DNA of 64,000 nt from Hexactinellida sp. DTS-2022 (lineage: Eukaryota > Porifera > Hexactinellida), in the NCBI GenBank assembly GCA_028753945.1, contig JAPNXP010000010.1:127042-191041 (forward strand), written 5' to 3'. Numbering within the stretch: position 1 is the stretch's first letter; every line of letters begins with the position of its first letter. The notes beneath the pieces were generated by a model. That model was not told the origin of the DNA and made no database searches. It saw nothing but the letters and a program-made list of their open reading frames with translations. Position numbers and translations under genes: made by a program. Positions 13,170-25,500 of this stretch are shown here, piece after piece.

Positions 13170-15905
13170 ATACTTTTCCTTGACGCAAATTCTGAATGTA
13201 TAAATTGCATTATTAAGTTTGAATTATAAGTTATGAGACGAGTAGCTGCGAACATACTATCAATTTACTGAGATTGTTACATATAAATGTTAAAATTGTT
13301 TATTAAGCTCAGTATTATAATTTATTAAAGAGAATAGTAATCAGCACGATATTCCAATGAATTTGTACATGCGTAACATCACTACTGCTGATTTAGGTTA
13401 GCACTGGCTAAATTATATATTTCATTGCCTGGACAAATCACTATTCATCTTCATTATTAGATCGCTCATATTCGGGTCCTGAAGTGCTTACGAATCATTC
13501 GCTAAACGGCAGACATTACTTGACAGTCTTCATTATAAAACCGAATTACTACGCATCTTACTACAGCATGAATAAACTATTATACTCTATACGTAATTCA
13601 TTTGCGACTGAGACAATAATATTTTATATCAGAGCATTGTGGTTAGAGAGTCATTATTCCTAGCGTCCCAATATTACTTTAGAACCAGACATATATTTCT
13701 TACTGGTAGTTTCATAGAAGGGTTAATTAATTAATTAATTAACTACGTTAACTATAAGTTAAAGTACACTTTACCTGCTTACAAGTCTAGCACTGCTCCA
13801 GACTAGACTACTATTGGTTTTTACCTCATCCATATGGACTGAAGCTTATGCCTTCTCATTTTGTTTTACAAATCAATATTGGTACGCAAAGAAAAGTAAT
13901 TGCTTGAGTCAACAGTAAAGCGAGACCTTATATCAGCTAAGCTAATATGTACTGATTAAACGCCAACAATTACAAAACACAAATATAACACAATTATTAG
14001 ATAGCAACTTTTCAATTCAGAGACACAAACTTGGGTACCCAGGTTTTATTAATTGTCTAGTCTCATTGTAATTCACTGCATTAAATATATTAATTGAATG
14101 CGTTAACACAATCACTATTGTAATGCACATTCCACTGCTACTGGTAGGATACACACTAACATAAGCATATACAGTGTAGACAAGTTATAACCAACTAGTG
14201 GTGCCTTTAGTGCAATTTGTTGTAATCATACTTCTATGTGTGAATCTTTTGGGCTAATCACTATATAGTGCTATCGCCATATCTGCCAACCTATTCGAGT
14301 CATATCCCTTTACGGGCTCCAATTTTTCCCTGGACACCCGCAAAACATTTTCTCGCTCATCTACGAAATCCCTGTACACTTATACTAAGAGGAATTACAC
14401 TAACCAAGCATTGTATTATGTTAATGCAGAATGCATGGCACGATCTACTATAATGTTATTTACATTTATTAAGGTTGACATAAATCAAATTAATCACTTG
14501 GAAAGGAGAAAAGACTGTAGTCAATTCCTGTACGTTTGAATAGGATTTGTTAATTTACACAAAACAAAATGCTACATTTTAAGGATGTAGACATTTTTTT
14601 AGGTATTATTAGACTCACAATCAGTAATTTTGTTCCAACTAAAAATTCTTGTACAAATGTAATAAATCCCTGTACGGTTGGCAGCTATGTAGCATCCTAA
14701 TTCTAATGTATGCAATATACGTAGATAAACCAAACTACCATCAAGTATTTAGTTTTAGTTGTTGAACAATCCCTAATTTGACACTAAAGATTAATTTTAG
14801 ATAAGCTCTCTAATATTCACTTACTGATCATGACCTTTACATGTACAACATTCTATGAGTTCGTTTTAAGTGTACAGGAGAATCTGTTTTACATCATTAT
14901 CAGTAATTTAAGCTAATTCATCCAAATTTTATGTTAGTTGAAAACGATCGATCAACTAAGTGTAAACACTAACAAGACGAAAGGGAAGTACAAACAAAAC
15001 TATGGTACCGCCTACCTATCGGGGATATATTTTTAAATCTCAGATATTATATCTGTTGGTTCTCACCCGCCCCCTCTGGCTTTCTTTTTACAATTTCAGA
15101 CTATTACTGTTATAATTAATCATTTTAAAGGAAATTTGATAATTATTCATAAGCACAATGTTACAGATAGCTATCATTATTAATTTGCTTAGAATTAAAG
15201 CTAAAATTTGCTGAAGTCACGAATTTCCTAACTTTTGATGTCTCACCTACGGTAGCGACTTGCAAACGGAGTAATGACATTAAGATTAAAATTCTTAGTT
15301 TACGTAAATCGACATTGCAATAGTTTCTGCCGATCTAAATGCAATTTAACTGATGTCAATGGAAAACTATATAGTTTTGAAATAATTTCAGCCACTTGTT
15401 AATTATTTATTTGTTTGTAAATGAATTGGATAAATTAATAATCATTCTGGGAAACCTTGTATAGAAAGGGGTAATATCTATTAATGAAGTTAATAGCTCA
15501 GTTAAGTTAATAGAGTAGTTGCAGCTTATCTACGTCAAAATGGATTCACGCTTATTAATTTACGACGACCATGATGCCTTTCCCCCGGCGTGAAAATATA
15601 ATCAATGTGTAGGAAGTTAATGCATTACGATATGTGATGATAAGGATAATAATTGAGTTAATTATCACCTCCAAATGATCAAATGATTTGCTAATTATCT
15701 CCAATTATTTAACGTCTCTGATTCAATAGATAGTCAATATTAAAGGCCGACAACTCGTTTCTACTTTATGAGTGAAAGACAAGATAAGTACGCAAATTAA
15801 ACTCATTCGCATAGCATTTGAATTGTGAAGTATCATCCACCAAATTTGCTAAGATAGCACATCATAAACAGACTGTTTTGCAATCTATACTATGCATGTA
15901 TTTGG
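13170..15905. other. Long AT-rich intergenic region
   Basis: About 2.7 kb between WASHC2 and the Maf-like gene. No credible ORF, tRNA, rRNA or inverted-repeat element is seen. The only repetitive feature is a (TTAA)n tract near 13725-13742. With the equally large gap downstream it isolates the bZIP gene, which could reflect cis-regulatory DNA. Confidence 0.5.
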
Positions 15906-15913
15906 TATAAATA
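15906..15913 (+). promoter_or_regulatory. Possible TATA box for the Maf-like bZIP gene
   Basis: TATAAATA lies about 100 bp upstream of the bZIP ATG at 16009, the right distance for a short 5' UTR. The match is perfect, but the region is AT-rich, so chance occurrence is possible. Confidence 0.4.
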
Positions 15914-16008
15914 GGAAGGCTTAGCAGTATTGGAATTATCTCAAAACAACTTAGCTTGTTTTAATTACATTTTAATTCGCGCGGTTTTGGAAATACGTGT
16001 ACAGTAAA

Positions 16009-16341
16009 ATGAATAAATCACTGGCCGAAACTCTGTGTGAGCATATCGAATATCGACCGTGCCTTTTGCCGTTACCAGACTTTGAAATTGAACAGCTAGA
16101 CAGACATGAGCTGAACAGTAAACTGGCTGAATTGGGATTGACTCCAGATGAAATCAAACTGGTCAAACAGCGGAGAAGGGCTCTCAAGTCACGAGTGTAC
16201 ACTCGTAAATCGCGGCAAAAAATAGACGACACGATCAAGGACTTAGAAATTGAAAAGGGGATGCTAATGCAAGAGTACAGCACAATTGTGAAAGAAATAT
16301 CCAATCTTAAAGCAATTAAGCAACAATTTCTACATAAATAA
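16009..16341 (+). CDS. Small Maf-like bZIP transcription factor
   Basis: Intronless, 110 residues, starting at the first in-frame ATG. Order: a short N-terminus; a Maf-type extended homology region (LDRHELNSKLAELGLTPDEI); the basic region LVKQRRRALKSRVYTRKSRQ; then a leucine-zipper-like coiled coil to the C-terminus, with no transactivation domain, as in small Mafs. The ELNxxLxxLGLTxxEixxxKQRRRxLKxRxY pattern is diagnostic of Maf. Against the usual Maf basic core (LKNRGYAASCR) the near-invariant Asn is Ser here (LKSRVYTRKSR), and the Ala-Ala-Ser is also changed. DNA specificity may therefore differ. Small Mafs act as homodimers or as partners of CNC proteins; no CNC gene is in the window. Confidence 0.8.
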   Translation: MNKSLAETLCEHIEYRPCLLPLPDFEIEQLDRHELNSKLAELGLTPDEIKLVKQRRRALKSRVYTRKSRQKIDDTIKDLEIEKGMLMQEYSTIVKEISNLKAIKQQFLHK

Positions 16342-19215
16342 AGCTTCGTTTTTAATACTCCTGTTTTTGATGTTGAATAATATCTCTAGTTTCGCTGTTA
16401 CAATTTCATGGCTAGCTTAATCTTTTTTAACAAAAGCAAAGTGCACTCAAATATAAAAAGATATCACATTCACATAATGCATTGCCCAGGACACTACTGA
16501 TACTTATTTAATTAACCACATGGCTATTTTGTTGCTAAAAATGATAAAGCTATTATCACGCTACATGTGAATGCAGTTAGTACTTTAGCAAGGATCAACT
16601 TCAAAATGATTACACTAATAAGTGCCTACTGATGTACATGTATAATCGTTGTATATATTGGAGTAAATAATTTTATAAAAATACCATAATCCACTAAAAA
16701 TCCACTAAAATGAATATTTTTATATGCTAAACGAATTTCAGGCGGCTAGAGTTAGATACGTCTTTTCCACTAAAATGAATATTTTATGCCAACCAAATTC
16801 CGGATAAGAATCTCTCTAGCCAAAGTAATTCCTTATAAAATCCACTTAAATATAAATTGTGAATAATTTATATACGTGTTCAGTCGTAGAGTGGTATAGT
16901 GATCATTCGCATTTGTGACCATCAGAATAAAATAAATATAGATTATAAATACTACAATAGAGTTCACAAACTCGAAGGTTTGATTTTAATGAGCCTCCGA
17001 TCTACTAATTAATGATTAATCTGAAAAGTGCTATTAGCTGAGAATCTAAATTCAAAAGTAATCGGATTTTAGATGAGAAATCATAACACAGCCAGTTTTG
17101 GTTAATTAGATGAACATCTGCATTGTCCTAGCATTAGTAAGCCCGATTTTCCTTTTGATATGTCTCTACAAATGTGCTAGCTATATAAGCACTTGCACTT
17201 ATCGGCAATTTGATTTATCGAAGGTACTAATTACAATCTAAATTGTACTTTGGCCCAAATTAGCTAACACTAGCAGACAAAATTGATTTATATTATGACT
17301 ACAGTAGAACCTCGTTAGTACGAACACCAAGGGATCGCCATAATGTGTTCGCCTTATCCGGAATTTGTAATAACCGAGTCATTTGTATTGAAAAGGCTCT
17401 GAGGGGGACTGAAATAGTGTTCGTATTTAACGAGCTTATACTGTGATATAAATTGTTGTGTCTACTAAATGATATATTAGAGCATAAATGCATAAATTCG
17501 GTTTTGCATAGAAATGAACTACGTAAGAATTAATAATCTAGTGAGAAAGTTTTTCACAAATTTGATTGCGGCTCAAACAAATGGCCTCGAGTCCCATCGA
17601 ACCCATGCTCTAAATTTTTCCTTTCGCGACTCAACTTAATCAAATTCAGTTTTTTGCCATTTGACAACCCGGTGACTCTAAAAAAGTTTTGGTGGATCGC
17701 GACCCATTGTTTTAAGAACCCAGCTTTAATGCATTCTTCAATATTAAATCTAACCACAGATAAAAGTGAACTAAGCTAATGGTTTGTAGGTGTATCAAAG
17801 TAATGATTTCTATGCAAATTAGTTAACTAATGGTCTATCGTTATTGGTAAATTGTGCAACTTGGCATCGCACGAAGGCCTCTAAAACTAATATATACTGA
17901 TTACAGATACAATCTCATCCCATCATTGTTTTAAGAGTAATTAAATTAATTACCACAATAATCAGGAGAAAGAGATGGTGAACATGAAACCTACAAGTCT
18001 TACAACCACCAATTGATAAGTAGTTACAAACTACTATATCCAAAAGTCTCCTTTTGAACTAAGTAGTAGAAATATGAATAATCTACATATACAATTTGTA
18101 TTTATTTAGTATTTCTATAGCTACAGATATAAGGTACCCACATAGATGTTTGTCTTTAAAGATTTGTCCTCTCACAATTCCAATTAATTGCGACTACATA
18201 CATAAAGCAATGAGAAGTAACTAACTGCAAACAGGACAAAAGTCTCACTGAAGATGCGCACATATTTCTTGACAACTAAACTGTTTAGTAAGCCTAAATT
18301 TTATCTAATTAATTTGTTGACCATAATTCTAATTAATTTCGGCTATCATTCACAATTAGTTCATTTAATCAATACGTGATTATGTTAAAATATTGTACAT
18401 AAGTGGAAAATAAATATTGTATAATGTAGATTATGTGGATTATTAGCTAAATTTAACGTTGCCTTAACTATTAACGCTATTAATTCATATTTAATTATAC
18501 ATAAATTAAAAGTTAGCACCAATTCCTGTCTGATGGATTTGATTATTTGCAAATATTTTGAAAATTATTACGAGATCATTTCGATAACGCAGAGAATAAT
18601 ATAATTTTACGACTTTTTATTTTTTATATATCGGGTTTGATCCCGAATTATTCGAGACAATTATTGGCTATTAAAATCTCATATTTCTCCATTATTTCAA
18701 GATACGCACTTTACTGTACTAACAACCTCTAATTACAATGGCATCAAAGTTTACAATATGAGCCAGGAGTTCAATTTTTATAAAGTGTAATAAATCTCAG
18801 TTAATTAAAACACTTCGGTCACAAGCAAACTTGGAATCGATGACCGCTGCATTTATAATTAAAATATTTCTGAAGTATCGAGTTCAATGAAGTACAATAG
18901 ATAAGTCACGTTGAAGGAGGAGCCGAGTGTAGGTAAGCCTTTTACATCAAATGAAAAATGTGCTTTTTCATTTAATCTTTTAATTAATTAAATTATGATT
19001 TTTAGCTATGTTAGACCTGAATTAACATGACTCACAAACACAAACTTTATTAGAAATAACATCAAACGGATACTGCTCTTACAAATAGCGAATATACAAT
19101 TTAAGCTAAGTTTGTAGAGATATAAAGCGAAGCTGCTTGCGAGTCTTACGACTGTCTACTGTTATTCTATAGGCCCATGCAATAGTATACGTAATCCATA
19201 GTAAGGGAGGGACAA
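16342..19215. other. Long AT-rich intergenic region downstream of the bZIP gene
   Basis: About 2.9 kb with no credible gene. It contains one MITE (17302-17443) and a short direct repeat: CCACTAAAATGAATATTTT occurs at about 16704 and again near 16769, each followed by a similar CNAANNGAATTTC-like tail. The minus-strand open frame at 17554-17757 has no recognisable family and is not called. Confidence 0.5.
17302..17443. repeat. Inverted-repeat MITE, CAGTAGAACCTCGTTA family
   Basis: A 142-bp element with left end CAGTAGAACCTCGTTAGTAC and an inverted right end (GTGTTCGTATTTAACGAG, ending ACTG). The left flank is TA. The same family occurs in introns of PSMD14, ANKAR and DECR1. This is the only clear member found outside a gene. 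Confidence 0.8.
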
Positions 19216-20452
19216 TTATTTATAACCATAGTCGTTCTGTTTGTATATGTGAGATCCCGGGTATTTCTGTGGGTCTTTGGGGTACATCGCAGCTGATCCG
19301 TGTGGCAAGGCGGGCGAGCCAGGCGCCCCAGGGGCCATTGCGGGCGACCCTGGAGAGAGGTTGGGGTGTACGATAACCGAGGGGGGGAGGGGAGCTGTCG
19401 GCATCCGTATGAAGTAGTCCGGACGCACGGGGCTGGGCTGGTGGTTAATATGGTGGTGCGGCATAATGTTAATGGCGTCCGGGTGTCTAACGGGAGACCT
19501 CTCCGGCCTAGGGTAGTGGTAGGGAATAGGATTTGGGTTTGGGTTTGGATTTACATCGCGAGGAATTACGTTGGCCATTGGATCCTTTTCGATGGCTGGC
19601 CGGCTGCTCGGGGGGGTACGGAGCTGGGGCAAACGACTCTCGAGTCTCTGACACTCATAAGTCTTCTCGTCCAGAAGAGTTTTATTGCGATCCAAGTCTT
19701 TCTTGAGCGAATCTAAGTGCTCGGTTAGATCCCGTGACTTGTTCACTAAAGAATAATTGTAGATTAGTCAATGAATCCATGGTCGCTTGGCTAATGTAAC
19801 TCGATATAAAACAACAATATTAAAATGAGCATTGATACAATGGATTATAATAACAAAATGAATTTTCTGAAATAAACTCACATGAAACGCGGAGCTTCTC
19901 TTTCAATTGGTTAACTTCTACATTTTCATTTCCAAGTAGGGAATGTGGAGAGGGATCATCGCCTAAGTTAAGCTGTGACCTCAGGGTCTTGTTCTCCTCT
20001 TCGAGGTACGTTAGTGCATCGAAAAGGTCAGATGGGTCTTTGTTCGCTGCGTTGGTTTTTACTTTCTCTTTAATCTCCTTCATGAGTTCAATTCGTGTGT
20101 TTAGCTCTTCGTTCTCTTTGATGAGAGCTTTTATAATCTGTTGGCTAGGGTTTTGCGTTTTGAATTCCGGTACCTGATCAGGCTTGAATTTACCTAGTTA
20201 AGATTTAATATTATAAAACCAAGAATAATATACAACAGTACATTAAACACTAGCAATAAGATCCATACCTGATTTAAGTCCATTAACTTGCTTTTGCAGC
20301 GCCTGGGTTCTATCTTTGTACTGTATCAAATCTGTGTTGGATCTCTTGAGGTCTTCTTCCAACTGCTGGCATTTCTGTTTCGTAGGTTGGTCACTCATTC
20401 TGGATTGGGTTGGACCGTCGTACTCTACTATCATAATTGAAGCTAATTTCAT
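19216..20452 (-). CDS. Coiled-coil protein with proline-rich C-terminus, unknown function
   Basis: Three minus-strand exons fit in phase: 20452-20269, 20193-19882 and 19745-19216, giving 341 residues. Residues 25-65, 75-165 and 170-205 are charged and heptad-like, typical of coiled coil (QKCQQLEEDLKRSNTDLIQY; IIKALIKENEELNTRIELMK). After about residue 210 the sequence becomes Pro/Asn/His-rich (NPNPNPNPIPYHYPRPE) with several MAPGAP/SPG-like turns and ends YGYK. I do not recognise the family. A coiled-coil adaptor or scaffold is the most that can be inferred. The start could be a later Met (MSDQPTK). It begins only 96 bp downstream of the mS23 stop codon. Confidence 0.65.
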
Positions 20453-20548
20453 TAAAAAGCATGAAAATAATTAGTATGGTTCTAAATTGTAAATATTCTA
20501 TTTTCGTTTTGTTATTTATTTAGCTAAGTGATTATCCGAGTTTGTAGC

Positions 20549-20983
20549 CTAGTAAATTCTGAACTGTTTCAGTTTTAACAGTCTCTCTCTTTTCAAATCT
20601 AATTCTACACTTTTCACTCCCATATCGTGTTTTTTTTTCAGGTCGAGTAAAGCCACTTTCCAAGCCACTGCCTCATCGGTTTCATCTCCAGAAAATCCAG
20701 AGATACATTTCCCCAGCTTTTCCCTTCCGAACACCAGTCCTCTCTCGGTCTCCCACATAACGTGCGGCTGCTCTACTTGGTACTTCTCATCGACCTTTCT
20801 ACGGTCCTGCTCCTCTCGGAACAGGTCCCGGATGTTCCGCTTGTCGCCCGTCTCCGTGGGATCGGGCGGGGGCAGGGGGGGAAAGGCCTCGGCGGCTTTG
20901 AACCAAATCGGTTCTGCAATCACCTTTTGCTCGATTAGCGGTTTGAGGCGTAACCATGATTTTCGGAGAAATCTAGCTCCCAT
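20549..20983 (-). CDS. MRPS23: Mitochondrial small ribosomal subunit protein mS23
   Basis: Single exon, 144 residues. The N-terminal block GARFLRKSWLRLKPLIEQKV followed by IAEPIWFKAAEAFPPLPPP matches the conserved mS23 start (R..V..L...G.....P.WF..Y.AFPP), a metazoan/fungal mitoribosome protein. A charged middle (IRDLFREEQDRRKVDEKY) and helical C-terminus follow. The N-terminus is basic and amphipathic, compatible with mitochondrial import. The family is short and divergent, so the call rests mainly on the first 45 residues. Confidence 0.7.
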   Translation of the reverse strand: MGARFLRKSWLRLKPLIEQKVIAEPIWFKAAEAFPPLPPPDPTETGDKRNIRDLFREEQDRRKVDEKYQVEQPHVMWETERGLVFGREKLGKCISGFSGDETDEAVAWKVALLDLKKKHDMGVKSVELDLKRERLLKLKQFRIY

Positions 20984-21557
20984 GACCTATGTAACTTGAA
21001 AGATGGTTTAAATACTTTCGCTTTTACAATGATTGTTGTTCAACTGACAATTTGTTATCTAAATTGATTGTACCCAAACTCTTCATTTATTTATTGAATA
21101 ATTTGTTTTCTTGAAACAGCCACAGTATTTATATGATTTAATAGTTGTTTTGCTGATTGATTGAAAGTAAAAGTAATTTAAATTGCTATGACATAATGGC
21201 TGGGTAATTTACTTGGAATCATGTTGCAGCAAATAGTGTATCTTTTACCAATGCAGTAATGCTAATAGTTGAAGCACATCTGTGCTCTGCGATTACATAA
21301 ATGTTGAAAGTGATTCAGATTACGTGATTGTAATGTTAATATCCCCAAAATTTAAATATTCATTATTACTCATAAATTGATTTAAAATTTAAAGAATGGT
21401 ACTCAATAGATAGATCAAGTTACAAGTCACTGCTATCGAATGAGATTAATTTATACTTCTGTAGCTGCAAATTTTAGTGATTAAATAAGTGAGATATGCT
21501 TTAATAAGAAATTATAAATACAAAATTAACAGTTACTTCATCTAAATTGATATGAGT
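20984..21557. other. AT-rich spacer
   Basis: A 574-bp spacer between two minus-strand genes. It is strongly AT-rich and nothing is recognisable in it. Confidence 0.5.
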
Positions 21558-22238
21558 TCACTTTTTACTTGTTGCAGCCCGTTTGAGCAGCTCAGGGATA
21601 TTCTCCAGGCTTCCATCGACACTATCTATGGCTGCTTCGTTAGTATTCGGATTTAATGTGACGTCATATTCCATTTCTGAGGCTGCTGGCGTGGCTGTCG
21701 GCTCAACTAGAGATTCATTAGTTACTAATTGCGCAATTGGAATGTCGACTGAAGCGCTATTTGGGCGCTGTGAGGGCGTGGGGATAGAAGATCGCTCCAA
21801 ACTTTGAAGCGATTCGGAGGTGTCCTGGCTGATGATTGTTTGTTTGCTCTCTAGGAGAGGGTCTATGGGCTCGTATACCTCTTCAACAGAGTCAGTCAGT
21901 TCTGTCTCTCCCTTATCATTCGTAGTTTCGCAGCTCTTTCGTTTTTCTTCCAGAATTGTCTCTGCCATTATAGACGTCTTCTTAAAGAGCTCACAGATAT
22001 CTTTATAGTACACACGCCCGCCCACCGAAACCTCCTCCAAGACCCCCTCTACCGAATCAGGGTCTAACCTCACACTGCCCTTCGTAGTGAGAATATGCAA
22101 CAGAATATCCTTAGGGAAGAATCCCTGTCTGTTTGTGTCTAGAGTCTTGAACGCAGCGATCAGGGGCCCGGAGGAGTGTCTAGAGGGAGACACCCCCCCC
22201 CTGGTATCCTCAGAAGGAACATACCTGAAACTGGTCAT
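21558..22238 (-). CDS. Protein with degenerate EF-hand-like N-terminal domain
   Basis: Intronless, 226 residues. Residues 25-90 resemble a pair of EF-hands: AFKTLDTNRQGFFPKDILLH has the helix-loop-helix spacing with DTNRQG as a weak first loop, and the second (GGRVYYKDICELF) lacks the acidic loop residues. The remaining 135 residues are acidic, Ser/Thr-rich and probably disordered. No specific family is recognised; calmodulin-like, myosin light chain-like or EFCAB proteins are alternatives. Coding bias and the intact frame support a real gene. Confidence 0.55.
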   Translation of the reverse strand: MTSFRYVPSEDTRGGVSPSRHSSGPLIAAFKTLDTNRQGFFPKDILLHILTTKGSVRLDPDSVEGVLEEVSVGGRVYYKDICELFKKTSIMAETILEEKRKSCETTNDKGETELTDSVEEVYEPIDPLLESKQTIISQDTSESLQSLERSSIPTPSQRPNSASVDIPIAQLVTNESLVEPTATPAASEMEYDVTLNPNTNEAAIDSVDGSLENIPELLKRAATSKK

Positions 22239-22510
22239 CCTAACTATGCATTAGTTTAATATTAACCGGTATAATCGCGTATCATTTGAATAGATAGTGT
22301 CTAGTAAGTCTGTAAGAATTGGTGTTTATTCATAGTCACAGTAATAATAAAAAACACGATTTACTCAACTGATAACAAATTTATCATTTTTTTCTAAATA
22401 CAGCAGCAATATAGGTTATTTAAATAATAGAGTAATAATACATAAAATCTAAAGATTACAGCCATGCATGACGAGTATTGCAATTTGTGGAATGCTATTA
22501 AAGTGAGTCG

Positions 22511-25500
22511 CTACCTCTCCTGGAGGAGACGGGTGGGGTCGGGAAATGAATCTGGGAGAACTATAAATACCGCACTCGGGTTAGTTGAGCGGACTGAGTA
22601 GAGCAATGCATTGTTGTCGAGTCGTCTTATTTCTATAATTAAAATGTTAAAACAATAAAGAGTTAAAATAATGCAATTCGTACTTATGTTTCCCGAGAAT
22701 TCGTATATGTGAAGATCTTCAAACGATATTTTTTCAAGTGAATCGATGGTGTCCGGATAATGCTTTTGGCCAAAGCACCCATAACAAATATCTCGAGTCA
22801 TCGGGTACCATTTATTCACAGTTTCCTTGTGTGTTGTAAACTGCTTGCTATACTCTTTAAGGGCTCGTCCAGCTGTTAGTAACGGGTCGACCTTGAAAGC
22901 TTTCGACTTTTGTACGAAAAGCGGTCCTTGTATGCGTAATATGAGCGTGTCATTTATCTGAGATAAAACTTAGTTAAACAGTAATCTAATTATTAACTTG
23001 CTACGCGGACAAACCATGTTGTCTTCTATTAGTGGGATTTTCTGCTTCTTCATTATAGAATCTGTTCCTGTCCTGAAAAACCGCCAACGACCTCGATTCT
23101 TAGAAATAAATATAAATACACTTTCCATTTCAAAATGAGATTTACGTAATTAAGCTTACCCTTTTAAATGGCGAATTATTAGCCGCCTGTTCGACCCTTT
23201 GCATCCTCAAAATGGAAATTAGTTGGTTGGGTACCTAACAGGAAATACGCAATCGAACTTCAGACAATATTATGCAAACTTGATTTCATTTTCAACACAT
23301 ATTAATTTGTAATGAAATATCACAAAATCTACAATTAATACATATGACAAAACATTGAGCAATAGCTTGCGATAAATAGTGTAAGCATTTTCTGATTAGA
23401 CTATTGAGCATTTTATCATTGGGTAATGCTAAATACCAGTCACTTATGTAATATACCTTTATACATCAGCAGGGTTAGTTAATTGGTTATCTAATTAACA
23501 GGTAGACAATGTAGATATTTACAATAAGTATTGTCTAATAACTTACAACCCAGAGAGCTTCATGATATTTTATCAACATTTTAACCACATCAGTTATAGC
23601 AGTGGCTCTTTGCACTTCTTCGCTTGCCACTCCATTTCTACTGGCGGGGGGTACCGGCGTGTAGAATAGGTTGGGGGCTATTACGAGCGAGCAGTTGGTG
23701 ATATTCATTTTGTTCTGATCGCACCTGGCTATTACCTTGTTGGTGAACTGTAGAATTCGTCTGAGACAGAAACTGTGAGTGAGAGGGAGAGTTAGCACTA
23801 GGTAGTTGAACGCTTTCAGCTTTTCCAACTGGTCAGGAACATCTATGTTGTATCCATTAACATAACATAATACTCTAGAGCTAGTTAGTCGCACTTACTG
23901 TTTATGACAAGGAATGTTTCAAGAAACTCGTGTGTCACCAGTGGCGATGGCATCTCTCTAATACAGTTAGTGTAAAGCAACCATGGATATCGTATTGTGA
24001 ACCCTTGTACCTGAGGAACTGTTTTAAAATGCTTGAAAGGTTCTTTGTACTAATTCCATCCCAGGAGAATCTACCGTTGTTAAACGAAGTTTCTATATCT
24101 TCTATAATTTTCTATAAATAGAAGCAAATAAACAAATTCACTCGACTCAACTGTCGATTCAGCGCATACCTTCATTTTAGAAGCGTTACCAGGGATACGC
24201 AAGATCCCTTCTTCCGAGAGACCTGTCAACAGAAGGGACTGGAAATATTATATAATTATCTCTAACTTACTCTCAATCCCATACCTTGTTCTTCAATGCG
24301 CTCACATATCTAAAAAGTATTGTTAATCAGCATCACCTGTACATGGTTATTATTGTAACTTACCTCTTCAAGGAACAGAGGTACGTTCCCTTTGTAGTGC
24401 GGCCTTCTCCTCAGATCGTGAGTCAGCAGCTGATCGATAGACACGCCGAATACTCCGGTCTCTAAACACAGACACGCAAGAGATACAACGGGCGAATACA
24501 TACTACAGTCGACTCCGCTTAATAGAGCCACCGGTTAACAGATTTATCTACTTAATCGGGTCAAAATTTCACAGGATTTATAGGGTGGAATAAAAGTTTG
24601 GCTTAAAATATTTTCGGTTAATAGATCTCCGCTTAATCGGGTCAAAATTATAAAGCGGAGTCGACTGTATTTCGAATTACCTTTGGGTCTCATTTTAGGT
24701 ATCTTTCTCTTCTTAAGAGGGAGATTGTAGGTATCCAATATAGCCGTCAGCTCTATCAGGGCGAGAGATCCGATCTTCTTGAAGTCCAGAGGGTGCAGGT
24801 CTCCTATCCGTGTTATTCCGTCCTCTTCATGCAGCAGTTCTATTTCCTATAACAGTCGGATTATATCACATGTCTACAGTATACTAGTGTAGCCGTAACA
24901 TACAGGGAAGCCATCCTTGTCGAACTGCTTATTCAGAGAGAAATAGTTCTCGCTGGAAGTGGCACTCCCCAGGGACTGGTAGGAAGAAGAGCGTCCCAGC
25001 TGATTATCAGAGGTGGATCGAGACATGCCCTTGCCGAAGAAAGAGTTCCTATTGTTGGGGGAATGTGGGCTGAGGGGCATGGAGACCATGTCCCCGATTA
25101 TGTCGTATTCACTTTCCAGCTCCTGGTTGGGGTAGCTCTTTCTGGGCGAGGAAAGGCGCTTCTGTTGGGCAGCCTGCTGTTTGTTCATAGCTGATATCTT
25201 AGTCTTGTTCGTTACACTGTCGTACATTGGGTTCGCAGCTTGCTACAGGGGACAATATAACCAGGGATGCTGCTCATTAATACCCTGACTTACAAGTTCG
25301 AAATGTTCAAAGACCGGACCGGGCACTTCACAGCTGTCGTGTAGATCTCCAGCTGGAGGGAGTATGTTATCGTAGTGCTCGTAGAACGTCTTTGTTAGAG
25401 AAGACTCTGAGTAGGGAGTCGGGGATATCTATCCATTTATAACATTATCCTATCCACACACAATATGATACTATTGTCTGTAATATTACCTCAGTCGAGT

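Noticed and set aside
13725..13742. TTAATTAA tracts as regulatory sites
   Set aside because: Very common throughout the AT-rich spacers; no positional pattern.
17554..17757. 67-codon minus-strand ORF
   Set aside because: No recognisable family, no ATG context or exon partners; a repeat fragment is possible but cannot be shown.
23015..23080. RhoGAP exon 15 starting at the TTTTTCAG acceptor
   Set aside because: It gives the wrong phase and a stop; the earlier acceptor at 23099 restores the frame on both sides.
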